This document shows positions 1-8,238 of a DNA stretch of 64,000 nucleotides, in pieces (positions within the stretch are counted from its first letter, which is position 1; each line of letters begins with the position of its first letter). Under the pieces are notes generated by a model that was not told where the DNA came from, did no database searches, and saw nothing but the letters and a program-made list of their open reading frames with translations. Source of the DNA: Cytobacillus sp. S13-E01 (GTDB taxonomy: Bacteria > Bacillota > Bacilli > Bacillales > Bacillaceae_L); NCBI RefSeq assembly GCF_029193815.1, contig NZ_JARFVC010000002.1:240853-304852 (forward strand), in the 5' to 3' direction. A program made the position numbers and the translations under genes.

Positions 1-96
1 ATTTTACCTAACTCCAATAATTACGCTTTTCCTCTTCATAATTATGGTATTTTAGCAGTCACTATGTGTTCCCTTTATTCCGATTTTAATTAACTC

Positions 97-204
97 TTAA
101 AGCAAAAGGATAGTAGCTTCCGGCATTTTCAGGTTTAATTCATAGCAGGAAAAAATCCCAGCAGGGCCTGCACCTACAACGATAACATCGTAATTCGTTT
201 TCAT
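97..204 (-). pseudogene. N-terminal remnant of an NAD(P)/FAD-dependent oxidoreductase
   Basis: A good ribosome binding site (GGAGG) precedes an ATG at 204. The first residues, MKTNYDVIVVGAGPAG, are a textbook Rossmann dinucleotide-binding start with GxGxxG. The phrase continues to about residue 35, to the end of the second beta strand, and then meets a TAA stop. The intact family is several hundred residues long, so this is only the first tenth of a gene. The sequence between the stop and the window edge does not obviously resume the protein. I infer a deletion derivative. A frameshifted gene continuing beyond the left edge cannot be excluded. Confidence 0.6.
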
Positions 205-408
205 ATCGAAATACCTCCGATGATTATAAAATCACACGTTCTTCTATTTCCATATGTAAATATAACAAAATATCTATCACAGGTCAACTAAAACACGAAC
301 TATTTTCAACCACAATTAGTTAACGTTCGTGTTTATAGCCTGAAGCTAATTAATTTCAGCCATAAAAAACTCAGATAGTCACAGGGGCTACCTAAGTTCA
401 GTGGACAA

Positions 409-534
409 TTAACGTGCGAATGCTGCACCAACGATTATTAACAGAATAAATAGTATTACAATTAATACAAAGCTATGACCGCCTCTATAACCGCCATTAC
501 TATACCCAAAGTGGTTGTGATACCCATGATACAT
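409..534 (-). CDS. YjcZ family small sporulation protein
   Basis: This is a 41-residue protein starting at ATG 534, with AAGGAG about 9 bases upstream. The N-terminal half is rich in Gly, Tyr and His ([19 protein letters not shown]). The C-terminal half is one hydrophobic helix ending [12 protein letters not shown], which is the signature of the YjcZ/YhfM-like small proteins of Bacillus spores. It is probably a one-pass membrane protein made during sporulation. A second member of the family lies at 18425-18562. No partner gene is adjacent. Confidence 0.75.
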   Translation of the reverse strand: MYHGYHNHFGYSNGGYRGGHSFVLIVILFILLIIVGAAFAR

Positions 535-655
535 ACAACACATCTCCTTTTTGCGAATGTAAACGTTATACAACTTAGGTTATGTGCCCATAGCTATTAT
601 GTATGTGCGAATGCCTAGATTTTAAAAATAATTACTGCTTTTATTTTACGCTAAA

Positions 656-1270
656 TTAAATTCCTACCAACTGTAACAATAAATAAACAGCCACACCCCA
701 AATGATAATCGCTGATATTTTGTTTATTACTCTTACCCAACTTCCGTTTTTATCAAATCTTTTAACATACCGTCCAGTAACCGCTAATCCGAAAAACCAT
801 AACCAAGATACTGTAATGGTCGCAATCGCAAACATCAACTTTTCAATTCCGATGTAGTTTAAGGAGTTAGTACCGATAACACCAATTGTATCTAAAATAG
901 CATGTGGATTTAGTAAAGATACGGAGGCCGCAAATGAAATTTGTTTTCGTACTGACATTTTTTCATTTACTCTCTCATTTGTTGCCGGATCACTTTTCCA
1001 AATTGTATAGCCCATATATAATAGAAATAAGATGCCAACTGAAAAAAGAATGAGCTTGAACCAAACGAACGTCAATACAAGGACGGAAACTCCTACTATC
1101 GCTAGAATAATTAACACTGTATCACACACTGCTGCGGTAATTACAACGGGTAGTGCATTGCGAAATTTCAGATGACTTGCCCCTTGGTTGAAAACAAAGA
1201 CATTTTGAACCCCAAGAGGTAAAATTAGGCCAAATGCTAAAATAATGCCGTGTATTAATGCTTCAATCAT
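656..1270 (-). CDS. LysE family amino acid exporter
   Basis: A 204-residue integral membrane protein of the LysE/RhtB superfamily, which exports basic or other amino acids using the proton gradient. The N-terminal segment IILAFGLILPLGVQNVFVFN carries the family's G-P/L-G-x-Q-N motif. The central VCDTVLIILAIVGVSVL and the NPHAILDT motif in the second half also fit. Six hydrophobic segments can be seen. I use ATG 1270 rather than the in-frame ATG at 1303, because an AAAGGGGG box lies just upstream of 1270. The gene is divergent from the peptidase gene at 1318, with 47 bases between them. The true substrate is unknown. Confidence 0.85.
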   Translation of the reverse strand: MIEALIHGIILAFGLILPLGVQNVFVFNQGASHLKFRNALPVVITAAVCDTVLIILAIVGVSVLVLTFVWFKLILFSVGILFLLYMGYTIWKSDPATNERVNEKMSVRKQISFAASVSLLNPHAILDTIGVIGTNSLNYIGIEKLMFAIATITVSWLWFFGLAVTGRYVKRFDKNGSWVRVINKISAIIIWGVAVYLLLQLVGI

Positions 1271-1317
1271 ACTATGTCCCCCTTTAAGAAAAATATGTAA
1301 CATGGAGGTAACCCACT

Positions 1318-2373
1318 ATGAGTTATCAAAAAAGATTAAGAGATTACGGTATAAAAATAGGCATTCTAGAAACAGGTACGTCAAATTCCATTACAGATGT
1401 TGAAGGAATTACAGTAGGTCATACAACAATAAGTAACGGACCAATCCAAACTGGCGTAACCGCAATTATACCACACAGAGGAAATATTTTCCTAGATAAA
1501 ATCATTGGTGCAACCCATGTAATTAATGGGTTTGGTAAAACAATTGGCACTATTCAAATCGAGGAGCTAGGCATAATTGAATCTCCAATTCTGTTAACCA
1601 ACACTTTAAGCATAGGTGTTTGCACTGATGCCTTACTGAAGTATATGATTAAAGAGAATACCGCTATCGGAAGAACTACCGGTACTATTAATCCGGTCGT
1701 CTGTGAATGCAATGATATGTTCTTAAATGACATTCGTTCATTTGCAGTTACTGAGGAACACGTACTGAGTGCGATCTCAAACGCTTCCACAATTGTAGAA
1801 GAAGGTGGTGTCGGAGCAGGTACTGGAATGAAGTGCTTCGGTCTTAAGGGTGGCATAGGTACGTCCTCTAGGATCATCAATATACATAACCAAACCTATA
1901 CACTTGGTGTGCTAGTTTTATCTAATTTCGGAAAATTATCAGACTTTCAATTACAAGGTAGGCCACTTGGGCAAAAATTAGAAAAGATTATCCCTCATCA
2001 ATCCGAAAAAGATAAAGGTTCAATTATTATCATTGTTGCTACAGACCTTCCTGTATCTGACCGACAGCTAAAACGAATCATTAAAAGAGCCTCTATAGGT
2101 CTGAGCAAAACTGGTTCATATATTGGGAATGGAAGTGGAGACATTGCCATAGGTTTTTCTACAGCCAACAAAATACCACACTATAGCACTGGTAGGTTAA
2201 ACACTATTTCACAACTTCCCGAGGACGAAATGGATCAAGCTTTCGTTGCAGTTGCAGATGCGACAGAAGAAGCCATAATTAATTCTCTCATTACCGCAAA
2301 TACCACTGTTGGTAGAGATAACAACGTGTTATACTCGTTAAAAGATTACATAGATATGAATTTTAGTTTTTAA
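1318..2373 (+). CDS. P1 family peptidase (S58, DmpA/BapA-type aminopeptidase)
   Basis: A 351-residue protein of the DmpA/BapA group: N-terminal-nucleophile aminopeptidases that self-cleave into two chains and release N-terminal (often D- or beta-) amino acids. The start region NSITDVEGITVGHTT is the family's usual opening. The motif GGIGTSSR at about residues 178-185 contains the serine expected to become the nucleophile after autocleavage. VGAGTGMKCFGLKGG before it is also conserved. GGAGGT lies 7 bases before ATG. It is cytoplasmic, with no signal peptide. A D-amino acid transaminase gene follows about 335 bases later, so a shared role in D-amino acid handling is possible but only inferred. 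Confidence 0.85.
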   Translation: MSYQKRLRDYGIKIGILETGTSNSITDVEGITVGHTTISNGPIQTGVTAIIPHRGNIFLDKIIGATHVINGFGKTIGTIQIEELGIIESPILLTNTLSIGVCTDALLKYMIKENTAIGRTTGTINPVVCECNDMFLNDIRSFAVTEEHVLSAISNASTIVEEGGVGAGTGMKCFGLKGGIGTSSRIINIHNQTYTLGVLVLSNFGKLSDFQLQGRPLGQKLEKIIPHQSEKDKGSIIIIVATDLPVSDRQLKRIIKRASIGLSKTGSYIGNGSGDIAIGFSTANKIPHYSTGRLNTISQLPEDEMDQAFVAVADATEEAIINSLITANTTVGRDNNVLYSLKDYIDMNFSF

Positions 2374-2708
2374 GTAAATTATAAATCGGGCGTATAAGGG
2401 CGAAAATCCCGCGGTCAAAGTTTTAATTGACTTCATGCGGAATAAAAATCGGTTTCATTATATACACCTCAGGTCATAGTTAGTATGGAAAAATCCCTTC
2501 AACCATAATTATTGGATCAATTTTGAAAAGTAAAGTGATTTTTAAGTATTTAATGACAATATTCCAACATTTTATTTCAAGTTCGGTCTATTGATCAAAT
2601 AAAAAAACTCCTTTAGGAGGTAAGAACAAGAGATGGCACAAGAATAGTCTTGTCTCATTTAACTCGGTGAATGCCGGGAGTCTATTAATTATTATAGGAG
2701 GAAATTTA
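2374..2708 (+). promoter_or_regulatory. gene-free stretch with a structured leader before dat
   Basis: No convincing gene lies here. The last 110 bases before dat contain three successive small hairpins: CTCC/GGAG near 2609-2622, ACAAGA/TCTTGT near 2637-2652, and ACTCGG with its partner CCGGGAGT near 2660-2683. The dat ribosome binding site follows. The arrangement looks like a structured 5' leader. I do not recognise it as a T-box, S-box, lysine or purine riboswitch, because none of their conserved boxes is present. On the minus strand an 11-codon open frame with a GAGGTG box (start near 2459) is too short to call. Confidence 0.3.
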
Positions 2709-3536
2709 ATGGAAATCGCTTTTTATGGTGACAAATTTGTTGATATTAACGAAAAAGTTATTCCAATTCAAGAAAGAGGTCATCAATTTGGAGATGGGAT
2801 ATATGAAGTTATCCGCGTCTACAATGGAACCCCCTTTCTACTGAACGAACATCTAGAAAGATTAGAAAATAGTGCAAAAGCAATTATGTTACAGTTACCA
2901 ACCACTATTGAAGAACTAAAACAAATCATTAATGAAGGATTACAAAAAACCGAATTTACGGAAGTTGAGATCTATATTCAAATTACACGTGGAATTGCGC
3001 CAAGAGCACATCTTTTTCCAACTGTATCTTCCGAGCTTTCAATGACTTTTAAGAACGCTCGCATAGTTGATAAGGATAAACGAGAAAAGGGCGTTACAGT
3101 TACGTTAATGGAAGATGAGCGTTGGAAGAACTGCTACATCAAATCACTCAATCTATTACCTAATGTGTTAGCTAAGCAAAAGGCTGCCTCAGAAGGGCAT
3201 GAAGAAGCCATTCTAGTAAGAGATGGATTTATTACAGAAGGTTCTAGTAGTAATATCTTTGTTGTTAAAGAAGGTACGTTATATACAACTCCAGCTTCAA
3301 TACAAATTCTTCATGGGATTACAAGAGCTGCTGTTATTAAATTAGCAAACAAAATGAACATCCCATTTGAAGAAATGAAATTTGATGTATCTTTCCTAAA
3401 ACAATGTGATGAAGCGTTTATTACAAGTACGTCTGTAGAAGTACTACCTATTTCTAAAATCGATGAGGTCGAACTTTCAGCCGATCGTCCAATTGTAGAT
3501 ACACTTAAGGTCGAATTTCAAAACCTGTATTTATAA
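2709..3536 (+). CDS. dat: D-amino acid aminotransferase
   Basis: A 275-residue class IV (branched-chain/D-amino acid) PLP transaminase that interconverts D-alanine and D-glutamate, supplying D-glutamate for peptidoglycan. Lys145 in YIKSLNLL aligns with the known PLP lysine of Bacillus D-amino acid transaminase. RGHQFGDGIYEVIRVYNG at the N-terminus and EGSSSNIFVV later are family hallmarks. The start at 2709 is set by TAGGAGG 7 bases upstream. An in-frame start 42 bases earlier has no such site. Length is close to the usual 280. The gene converges on the ArsA ATPase and is followed by a mini repeat and a hairpin terminator. Confidence 0.92.
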   Translation: MEIAFYGDKFVDINEKVIPIQERGHQFGDGIYEVIRVYNGTPFLLNEHLERLENSAKAIMLQLPTTIEELKQIINEGLQKTEFTEVEIYIQITRGIAPRAHLFPTVSSELSMTFKNARIVDKDKREKGVTVTLMEDERWKNCYIKSLNLLPNVLAKQKAASEGHEEAILVRDGFITEGSSSNIFVVKEGTLYTTPASIQILHGITRAAVIKLANKMNIPFEEMKFDVSFLKQCDEAFITSTSVEVLPISKIDEVELSADRPIVDTLKVEFQNLYL

Positions 3537-3539
3537 AGG

Positions 3540-3587
3540 AAACTTCCCTCAGCGGGGGGTCTTACTGCCCGTCAATGTGGGATAAAA
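3540..3587 (+). repeat. 48-base mini form of the structured repeat at 42228
   Basis: The first 19 bases (AACTTCCCTCAGCGGGGG and neighbours) match the left end of the long element at 42228-42446. The rest (GTCTTACTGCCCGT and the following hairpin) matches its right end, with a few transitions. The 170-base interior is missing. It sits directly after the dat stop codon. It may serve as part of the termination region. Confidence 0.6.
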
Positions 3588-3598
3588 TCTGTACTTCA

Positions 3599-3634
3599 AA
3601 CAACCACAGAGCCTATTATTCCTGTGGTTGTTGT
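3599..3634. terminator. bidirectional terminator between dat and the ArsA gene
   Basis: A near-perfect stem AACAACCACAG / CTGTGGTTGTT with a loop of about 13 bases sits between the convergent genes. The T-rich flank on both strands suits both. Confidence 0.7.
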
Positions 3635-3644
3635 TATCTATTGT

Positions 3645-4571
3645 TCACCTTAAAATATTCGCAAACTTCTCTAACTTTTCAACTGAAAAGATATCTTCTT
3701 CAAACAAAGGTACATATCTCAATTTTTGTTTCGAAAATTTAGCTTTAATTATATTTAGATATTCACTTTCCTGCTCTTTTCGCTTTCGAAAAAAGTCTCC
3801 GTCATTTATTTCAGGTAATAGTTTATTAATAATTAATGTTGTAACATGTAGATGATAGCTATCTAGAAGTTCAATTGCTCTTTGTGTTTCTAAAATTGGC
3901 AGTCTTTCAGGGTTTAATACAAAAATAAACTTTGTTTGGGATGAGTCTAACAGTATTTCTCGCACTCTAGCAAACTTTTGCTTTCTTTTTTGCAAAACCT
4001 CATAAATTGGGTCTTCAACCGGTTCACCATCATTAAGAAGCTGGGAATAGTTTTTATTAATCTTTTTTCTTCGTTCGAGCATTCCATCTATCCAAACACT
4101 CATTAATTCCGGTAAGGATAGTAAACGAACCGTATGTCCAGTAGGAGCAGTATCAAATACGATTCTATCGAACTGCTCACCCTCTTCAAGAACGATCGAA
4201 ACGATTCGATCAAACAGAGCTGCCTCCTCTGCCCCAGGAGATGAACTTGCTGTATCGATCTGACGATGGACTTCGTCAATCATTGTTGACTTAACTAAAC
4301 CCTTTAAATTTTCTTTTACACCACTAATATAACGTTTTGATTCATCAATGGGATTAATTTCTAATGCTGACAGCTTTGGATAAACAATGGTTAACTTATT
4401 TCCTACATCTTGATGGAATATGTCACCAACATTGTGTGCCGGATCAGTTGATACTAATAATGTTTTCTTCCCTTGCCCAGCCGAAAGAAGTGCAATTGCT
4501 GCAGCACTAGTAGATTTACCAACCCCTCCTTTTCCCCCTACAAAAATAATTTTCGCATCATTTATTTCCAT
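3645..4571 (-). CDS. ArsA/Get3-family ATPase
   Basis: A 308-residue P-loop ATPase of the ArsA/TRC40 (Get3) type. The deviant Walker A GGKGGVGKS is at residues 12-20. STDPAHN follows at about 41-47. The family-specific switch II motif DTAPTGHT is at 140-147. Length fits a single-domain member. No arsenite pump or ArsD is nearby, so arsenic resistance is not supported. Just upstream on the same strand are the small CC-tailed protein and cstA, a neighbourhood I believe recurs in Bacillaceae, suggesting a maturation or insertion role. The start ATG 4571 has AAGAAGGTG upstream. Confidence 0.85.
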   Translation of the reverse strand: MEINDAKIIFVGGKGGVGKSTSAAAIALLSAGQGKKTLLVSTDPAHNVGDIFHQDVGNKLTIVYPKLSALEINPIDESKRYISGVKENLKGLVKSTMIDEVHRQIDTASSSPGAEEAALFDRIVSIVLEEGEQFDRIVFDTAPTGHTVRLLSLPELMSVWIDGMLERRKKINKNYSQLLNDGEPVEDPIYEVLQKRKQKFARVREILLDSSQTKFIFVLNPERLPILETQRAIELLDSYHLHVTTLIINKLLPEINDGDFFRKRKEQESEYLNIIKAKFSKQKLRYVPLFEEDIFSVEKLEKFANILR

Positions 4572-4696
4572 TTTTAAAACACCTTCTTGTAATGTGTGGC
4601 TTTAGGTTACAATTTGTTGTATTTAATAAATAGTATTCTAAAGTAACTTGTATTTTCTAAGTACTATTGTTTTCTTTTTACAAATAGCACATTTTC

Positions 4697-4963
4697 TTAA
4701 CAACAACGAATTCCTGTTAAAGGTGATTTTTCAAGGCCCATTCTTAAATGCCATTCATGGAATTTCTCGATAATATATGGATACAGCTCTAAAGTATAGT
4801 AAAAAGCCGGATTCGGTATTCCTAACATCTCTGAATAACATAAAAGCATAAAAAGATCATCTTCATCACGCAATTCCCTTGCTATTTCGGCTCTATGTGG
4901 TAAGCGAAGAACTTCATCGTAATACATAAAGAGTGTCTTTAACGAGAACTTTTTATTTTCCAC
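4697..4963 (-). CDS. cory-CC-star family protein (Cys-Cys C-terminus)
   Basis: An 88-residue acidic protein starting at GTG 4963, with GGGGGGAG upstream, and ending in Cys-Cys directly before the stop (GIRCC). That ending gives the family I recall as cory-CC-star its name. The function is unknown to me. It is rich in aromatic residues (MYYDEVLRLPHR, PAFYYTLELYPYI) and has no membrane segment. The gene lies between cstA and the ArsA-type ATPase on the same strand, so it probably works with one of them. A terminal cysteine pair could bind metal or form a disulfide. That is inference only. Confidence 0.7.
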   Translation of the reverse strand: MENKKFSLKTLFMYYDEVLRLPHRAEIARELRDEDDLFMLLCYSEMLGIPNPAFYYTLELYPYIIEKFHEWHLRMGLEKSPLTGIRCC

Positions 4964-4997
4964 CTAACTCCCCCCTCCATATAGATTATGAAAGCAA

Positions 4998-5024
4998 ATA
5001 GGGAACAGACTTCCTGTCCCCTAT
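4998..5024 (-). terminator. hairpin after cstA
   Basis: A stem ATAGGG-ACAG / CTGT-CCCTAT with a loop of about 5 bases lies immediately after the cstA stop codon. The T-tract is weak, so it may be an attenuator within the cstA / CC-tail / ATPase series rather than a full stop. Confidence 0.4.
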
Positions 5025-5032
5025 CAATCCTT

Positions 5033-6778
5033 TTACATATTGTGATTAATATCAATCGGATCATTCTTTTTTGTAAGTGATGAGAACGCTACCAGTATAA
5101 TCCATAATGCGAACACCAAGATTATCCCACCTAAAATGAATAAAAACATATTTGCATCGCTCTCTCCGTACCCTGACCATTGGAAGACGACTTGTTGAAC
5201 CATTGCCCAAATTGTCATCACTAATAAGAAAATCATCGGGATAAAGGTTACTAAGAAGTTTCTACCTTGTCTTTTTAGCCAAATGGATATAAGCAGAAGA
5301 CTTATTCCAGCTAATAATTGATTAGATGTACCAAAGAGCGGCCATAATAAGTACCCACCCGAACCAAATCCATTTGGACCTTTTGGTAATAATACAAGGG
5401 CAGCACTTGTAAAAACGGCAACTGATGTCGCTACATGTGCCTTTGTAAGTGACTTAATTTTATATTCCATGCCTAATTCTGCTATGATATATCTCATTAA
5501 TCGCACCGATGTATCAAGTGTAGTTGCTGCAAAGCTAACCACAATAACAGTAACAATTGTACTTGCAACATCTGCAGGAATTGCTAAACCTGTTGCTAGC
5601 TTAGAAGCCCCACCAATGAATGCCCCTAAACCTCCACCATTCGCAGCGGCAAAACTACTGTACGCTTCTTTAAACTCTCCTGCTGACCCAAAGAAAGTTA
5701 CAACAGCAATAATAGCAATTAAAGCTAACGCACCTTCTCCAACTGCACCCAAATACCCTACAAATCTTGCATCAGTTTCTTTGTCAAGCTGTTTTGAAGA
5801 AGTACCAGAAGAAACCAACCCGTGAAAACCTGAAATTGCACCACACGCAATGGTAATAAATAACAGCGGGAACCATGAAACATCAGTTGCAGATGAATTT
5901 GTAAGTGGTGCTGTAATTTCTGGTTGCGTGATTAATAACCCAGCATAAAGAATAAATAAACCCACTACCAATTGATGTGAATTAATATAGTCCCTAGGTT
6001 GTAATAGCTTCCATACAGGTAAAGTTGATGCAATATAGCAATAAATCATTAAAATAATAATCCATACAAAGAATGACATTGCGACAGCATCAAGCCCAAA
6101 TAAAACAGTGTTTTCTGCTCCACCAAAGTATTTAACTAAATCTATTTGCAATGCAGGAATCTTACTGGATAGCACTGCTGTACCATACATTACAAGTAAG
6201 GCAATAATTGAAGGAATGAGCATCTCTTTTTTTCTTTTGTAAACAGCATACCCAATCCAAATCGCTAGTGGAATTTCAATGAAAACAGGTATTACACTTG
6301 CTGGGAATTTGATAAATAGGTTAGAGATAACCCACGCAAACACAGCATTAACCATTAAAACCAAGATAAGAATAATAAATAGAAATAAGATCTTCGCTTG
6401 TTTTCCAATTAGCGTATTGGCTAAAGTTCCAACTGACTGTCCTTTGTTGCGTACTGATAAGACAAGTGTGCCAAAATCATGAACCCCAGCTGCAAATACT
6501 GTACCTAGAATAACCCATAAAAACGCTGGTAACCAACCCCAATATACAGCAATTGCCGGACCCACAATTGGTGCCGCTCCTGCGACAGAGGTAAAATGAT
6601 GTCCCCATAATATCCATTTGTTTGTTGGAACAAAGTCAACACCATCTTGGTATTTATGAGCTGGGGTCACATAATTTGGATCTAGTCGGTAAATCTTTTC
6701 TGCAACAAACTTAGAATAATAACGATAACCCAGCGCAAATACAACCATTCCAATGATCGCTAACCAAATACTATTCAC
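5033..6778 (-). CDS. cstA: carbon starvation protein CstA, peptide/pyruvate transporter
   Basis: A 581-residue polytopic membrane protein with about 15 hydrophobic segments. The N-terminal part contains the conserved stretch WILWGHHFTSVAGAAPIVGP and later VHDFGTLVLSVRNKGQSVG. FHGLVSSGTSSKQL follows at about residue 315. These are CstA hallmarks. Members import peptides or pyruvate when preferred carbon is scarce. The start is GTG at 6778, with AAAGGGGG upstream. The gene heads a same-strand series with the CC-tail protein and the ArsA-type ATPase. Confidence 0.92.
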   Translation of the reverse strand: MNSIWLAIIGMVVFALGYRYYSKFVAEKIYRLDPNYVTPAHKYQDGVDFVPTNKWILWGHHFTSVAGAAPIVGPAIAVYWGWLPAFLWVILGTVFAAGVHDFGTLVLSVRNKGQSVGTLANTLIGKQAKILFLFIILILVLMVNAVFAWVISNLFIKFPASVIPVFIEIPLAIWIGYAVYKRKKEMLIPSIIALLVMYGTAVLSSKIPALQIDLVKYFGGAENTVLFGLDAVAMSFFVWIIILMIYCYIASTLPVWKLLQPRDYINSHQLVVGLFILYAGLLITQPEITAPLTNSSATDVSWFPLLFITIACGAISGFHGLVSSGTSSKQLDKETDARFVGYLGAVGEGALALIAIIAVVTFFGSAGEFKEAYSSFAAANGGGLGAFIGGASKLATGLAIPADVASTIVTVIVVSFAATTLDTSVRLMRYIIAELGMEYKIKSLTKAHVATSVAVFTSAALVLLPKGPNGFGSGGYLLWPLFGTSNQLLAGISLLLISIWLKRQGRNFLVTFIPMIFLLVMTIWAMVQQVVFQWSGYGESDANMFLFILGGIILVFALWIILVAFSSLTKKNDPIDINHNM

Positions 6779-7034
6779 TCGAATTCCCCCTTTATATTAT
6801 GCTATCAATTTGATAGTAGAAAATAATGGAAGAGTTGTCAATATTTTTCAGAAAATTTTTAATTTAAAAACATTATTAGATCATTGCACATAATCCATTT
6901 TGCCCCTCTTTTAACTAGTTACACGAAGAAGTACATGCGGTTTTAGGGACGGATACAATAAATGATTGATTGGGTGCTAGTTCACCTTATGTTTGTTCTT
7001 TTTTATATCATAAGCAACATTGTTCGTGATTGAT

Positions 7035-7118
7035 GACCGTGTTCTTGCTTTTACGAAGTTCACGACCATCATTCAGTGGATTTGAAGACCGTGTTCTAAC
7101 TTTTGCGAAGTTCACGGT
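7035..7118. repeat. tandem 31-base units forming inverted repeats, in the cstA/monooxygenase gap
   Basis: GACCGTGTTCT-nn-CTTTT-n-CGAAGTTCACG occurs twice, 52 bases apart. In each unit the ends are complementary (ACCGTG with CACGGT in the second), so each can form a stem. The second unit touches the stop codon of the flavin monooxygenase gene. The rest of the gap (6779-7034) shows nothing I can name. Confidence 0.55.
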
Positions 7119-8177
7119 TTACTGCGTTACTTTTGCTTTTTCGGCTCTACGTTTTTCAACTAAAGGCATTACTTTGTCTGAAAACCGTTTCATTTCCTCT
7201 AGTTGCGGAGAGAACTGAAGCAATAATAAATCTAGTCCGGCCTCTTCGAATTCAATGATTTTATCAGCAATTTCTTCTGGAGTACCAATTAGATTCGGAC
7301 GTAGGCCGCGATTTGAAACAGAATAGTCATAAAGGCTTACTTTTTGTTCAAGTTGAGATTTTGAAGTAAAGTCATTAAAACCTACATATCCTGCAGCGTT
7401 TTTGACATCTGTTATTCTATTTAACTCTTGTTCTACCTCAGCATTTGTGTCTCTACAAACAACATACGCAGCCATTCCAAAGGAAGAAAACGGTTGGTTT
7501 TCTGTGTTTGCACGTAATTCCTTCATACCCGCAATTTTTTCTCTAATTTCTTCTACAGTACCTCCATGCATAACGTAAGCATCACAATGGTTGCTTATCA
7601 TCTGTTTTCCACGAGGACTTTCCCCTCCAGCATATAGAACAGGATTTGGCCTTTGAACAGGTTTTGGAAATAGCTTGGTATCTTGAATTTGATAAAATTG
7701 ACCATCATATGAGAAGCTATCATTCTCCCATAATCCCTTTAGCACATTAATAAATTCCTCTGTTCGATCATATCTTTCATCATGCTCTGTGAATATTCCA
7801 CCATATTGCTTCGCTTCTTCCGCCCACCATGCTGATACAACATTTAATGTGAAACGTCCATTTGAGATCCTATCAATATTAGCAGCCATTTTCGCTGTTA
7901 CAGCTGGATTATGAAATCCCGGTCTAACAGCGGTCATGATCTCAATTTTTTCCGTTACAGAAGCTAATGCAGCCGCGGTTGTCCACGCTTCTAATGAATC
8001 CGCCTCTACTCCTTTTATGTCATTTAAATAAAGTTCAGCGATAAGAGTTGTATCATACCCCCATTTTTCAGCAGCTTGAATTACTTCTTTTGCATATTCA
8101 AATGTTGGTGGCATTCCTTCATCCTCAACGTTTCTTAACCATCCTCCAAAGATTGGTAACCAAAATCCGTATTTCAT
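7119..8177 (-). CDS. LLM-class FMNH2-dependent monooxygenase (SsuD-like)
   Basis: A 352-residue bacterial luciferase-like (alpha/beta barrel) monooxygenase. MKYGFWLPIFGGWLRN at the N-terminus and RFTLNVVSAWWAEEAKQYGG are typical of the SsuD/SfnG branch, which uses reduced FMN and oxygen to split sulfonates or sulfones, releasing sulfite. It lies 61 bases downstream of an ATP-grasp gene that has a SAM riboswitch in its leader, so it is probably induced when methionine or SAM is low. That supports a sulfur-scavenging role. No ABC transporter or flavin reductase is adjacent. The exact substrate cannot be told. Confidence 0.8.
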   Translation of the reverse strand: MKYGFWLPIFGGWLRNVEDEGMPPTFEYAKEVIQAAEKWGYDTTLIAELYLNDIKGVEADSLEAWTTAAALASVTEKIEIMTAVRPGFHNPAVTAKMAANIDRISNGRFTLNVVSAWWAEEAKQYGGIFTEHDERYDRTEEFINVLKGLWENDSFSYDGQFYQIQDTKLFPKPVQRPNPVLYAGGESPRGKQMISNHCDAYVMHGGTVEEIREKIAGMKELRANTENQPFSSFGMAAYVVCRDTNAEVEQELNRITDVKNAAGYVGFNDFTSKSQLEQKVSLYDYSVSNRGLRPNLIGTPEEIADKIIEFEEAGLDLLLLQFSPQLEEMKRFSDKVMPLVEKRRAEKAKVTQ

Positions 8178-8238
8178 GTTAGTATTCTCCCTTCAATTAT
8201 TAAGGCTATTTTTTCGTATATCTTATTGCTTTACTCAA

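Noticed and set aside
3645..4571. Arsenite-efflux ATPase annotation
   Set aside because: The fold is ArsA-like, but no arsB, arsD or arsR is adjacent, so the arsenic role is not supported.
7030..7218. Open reading frame across the tandem inverted repeats
   Set aside because: Consists of the repeats and the antisense of the monooxygenase gene end.
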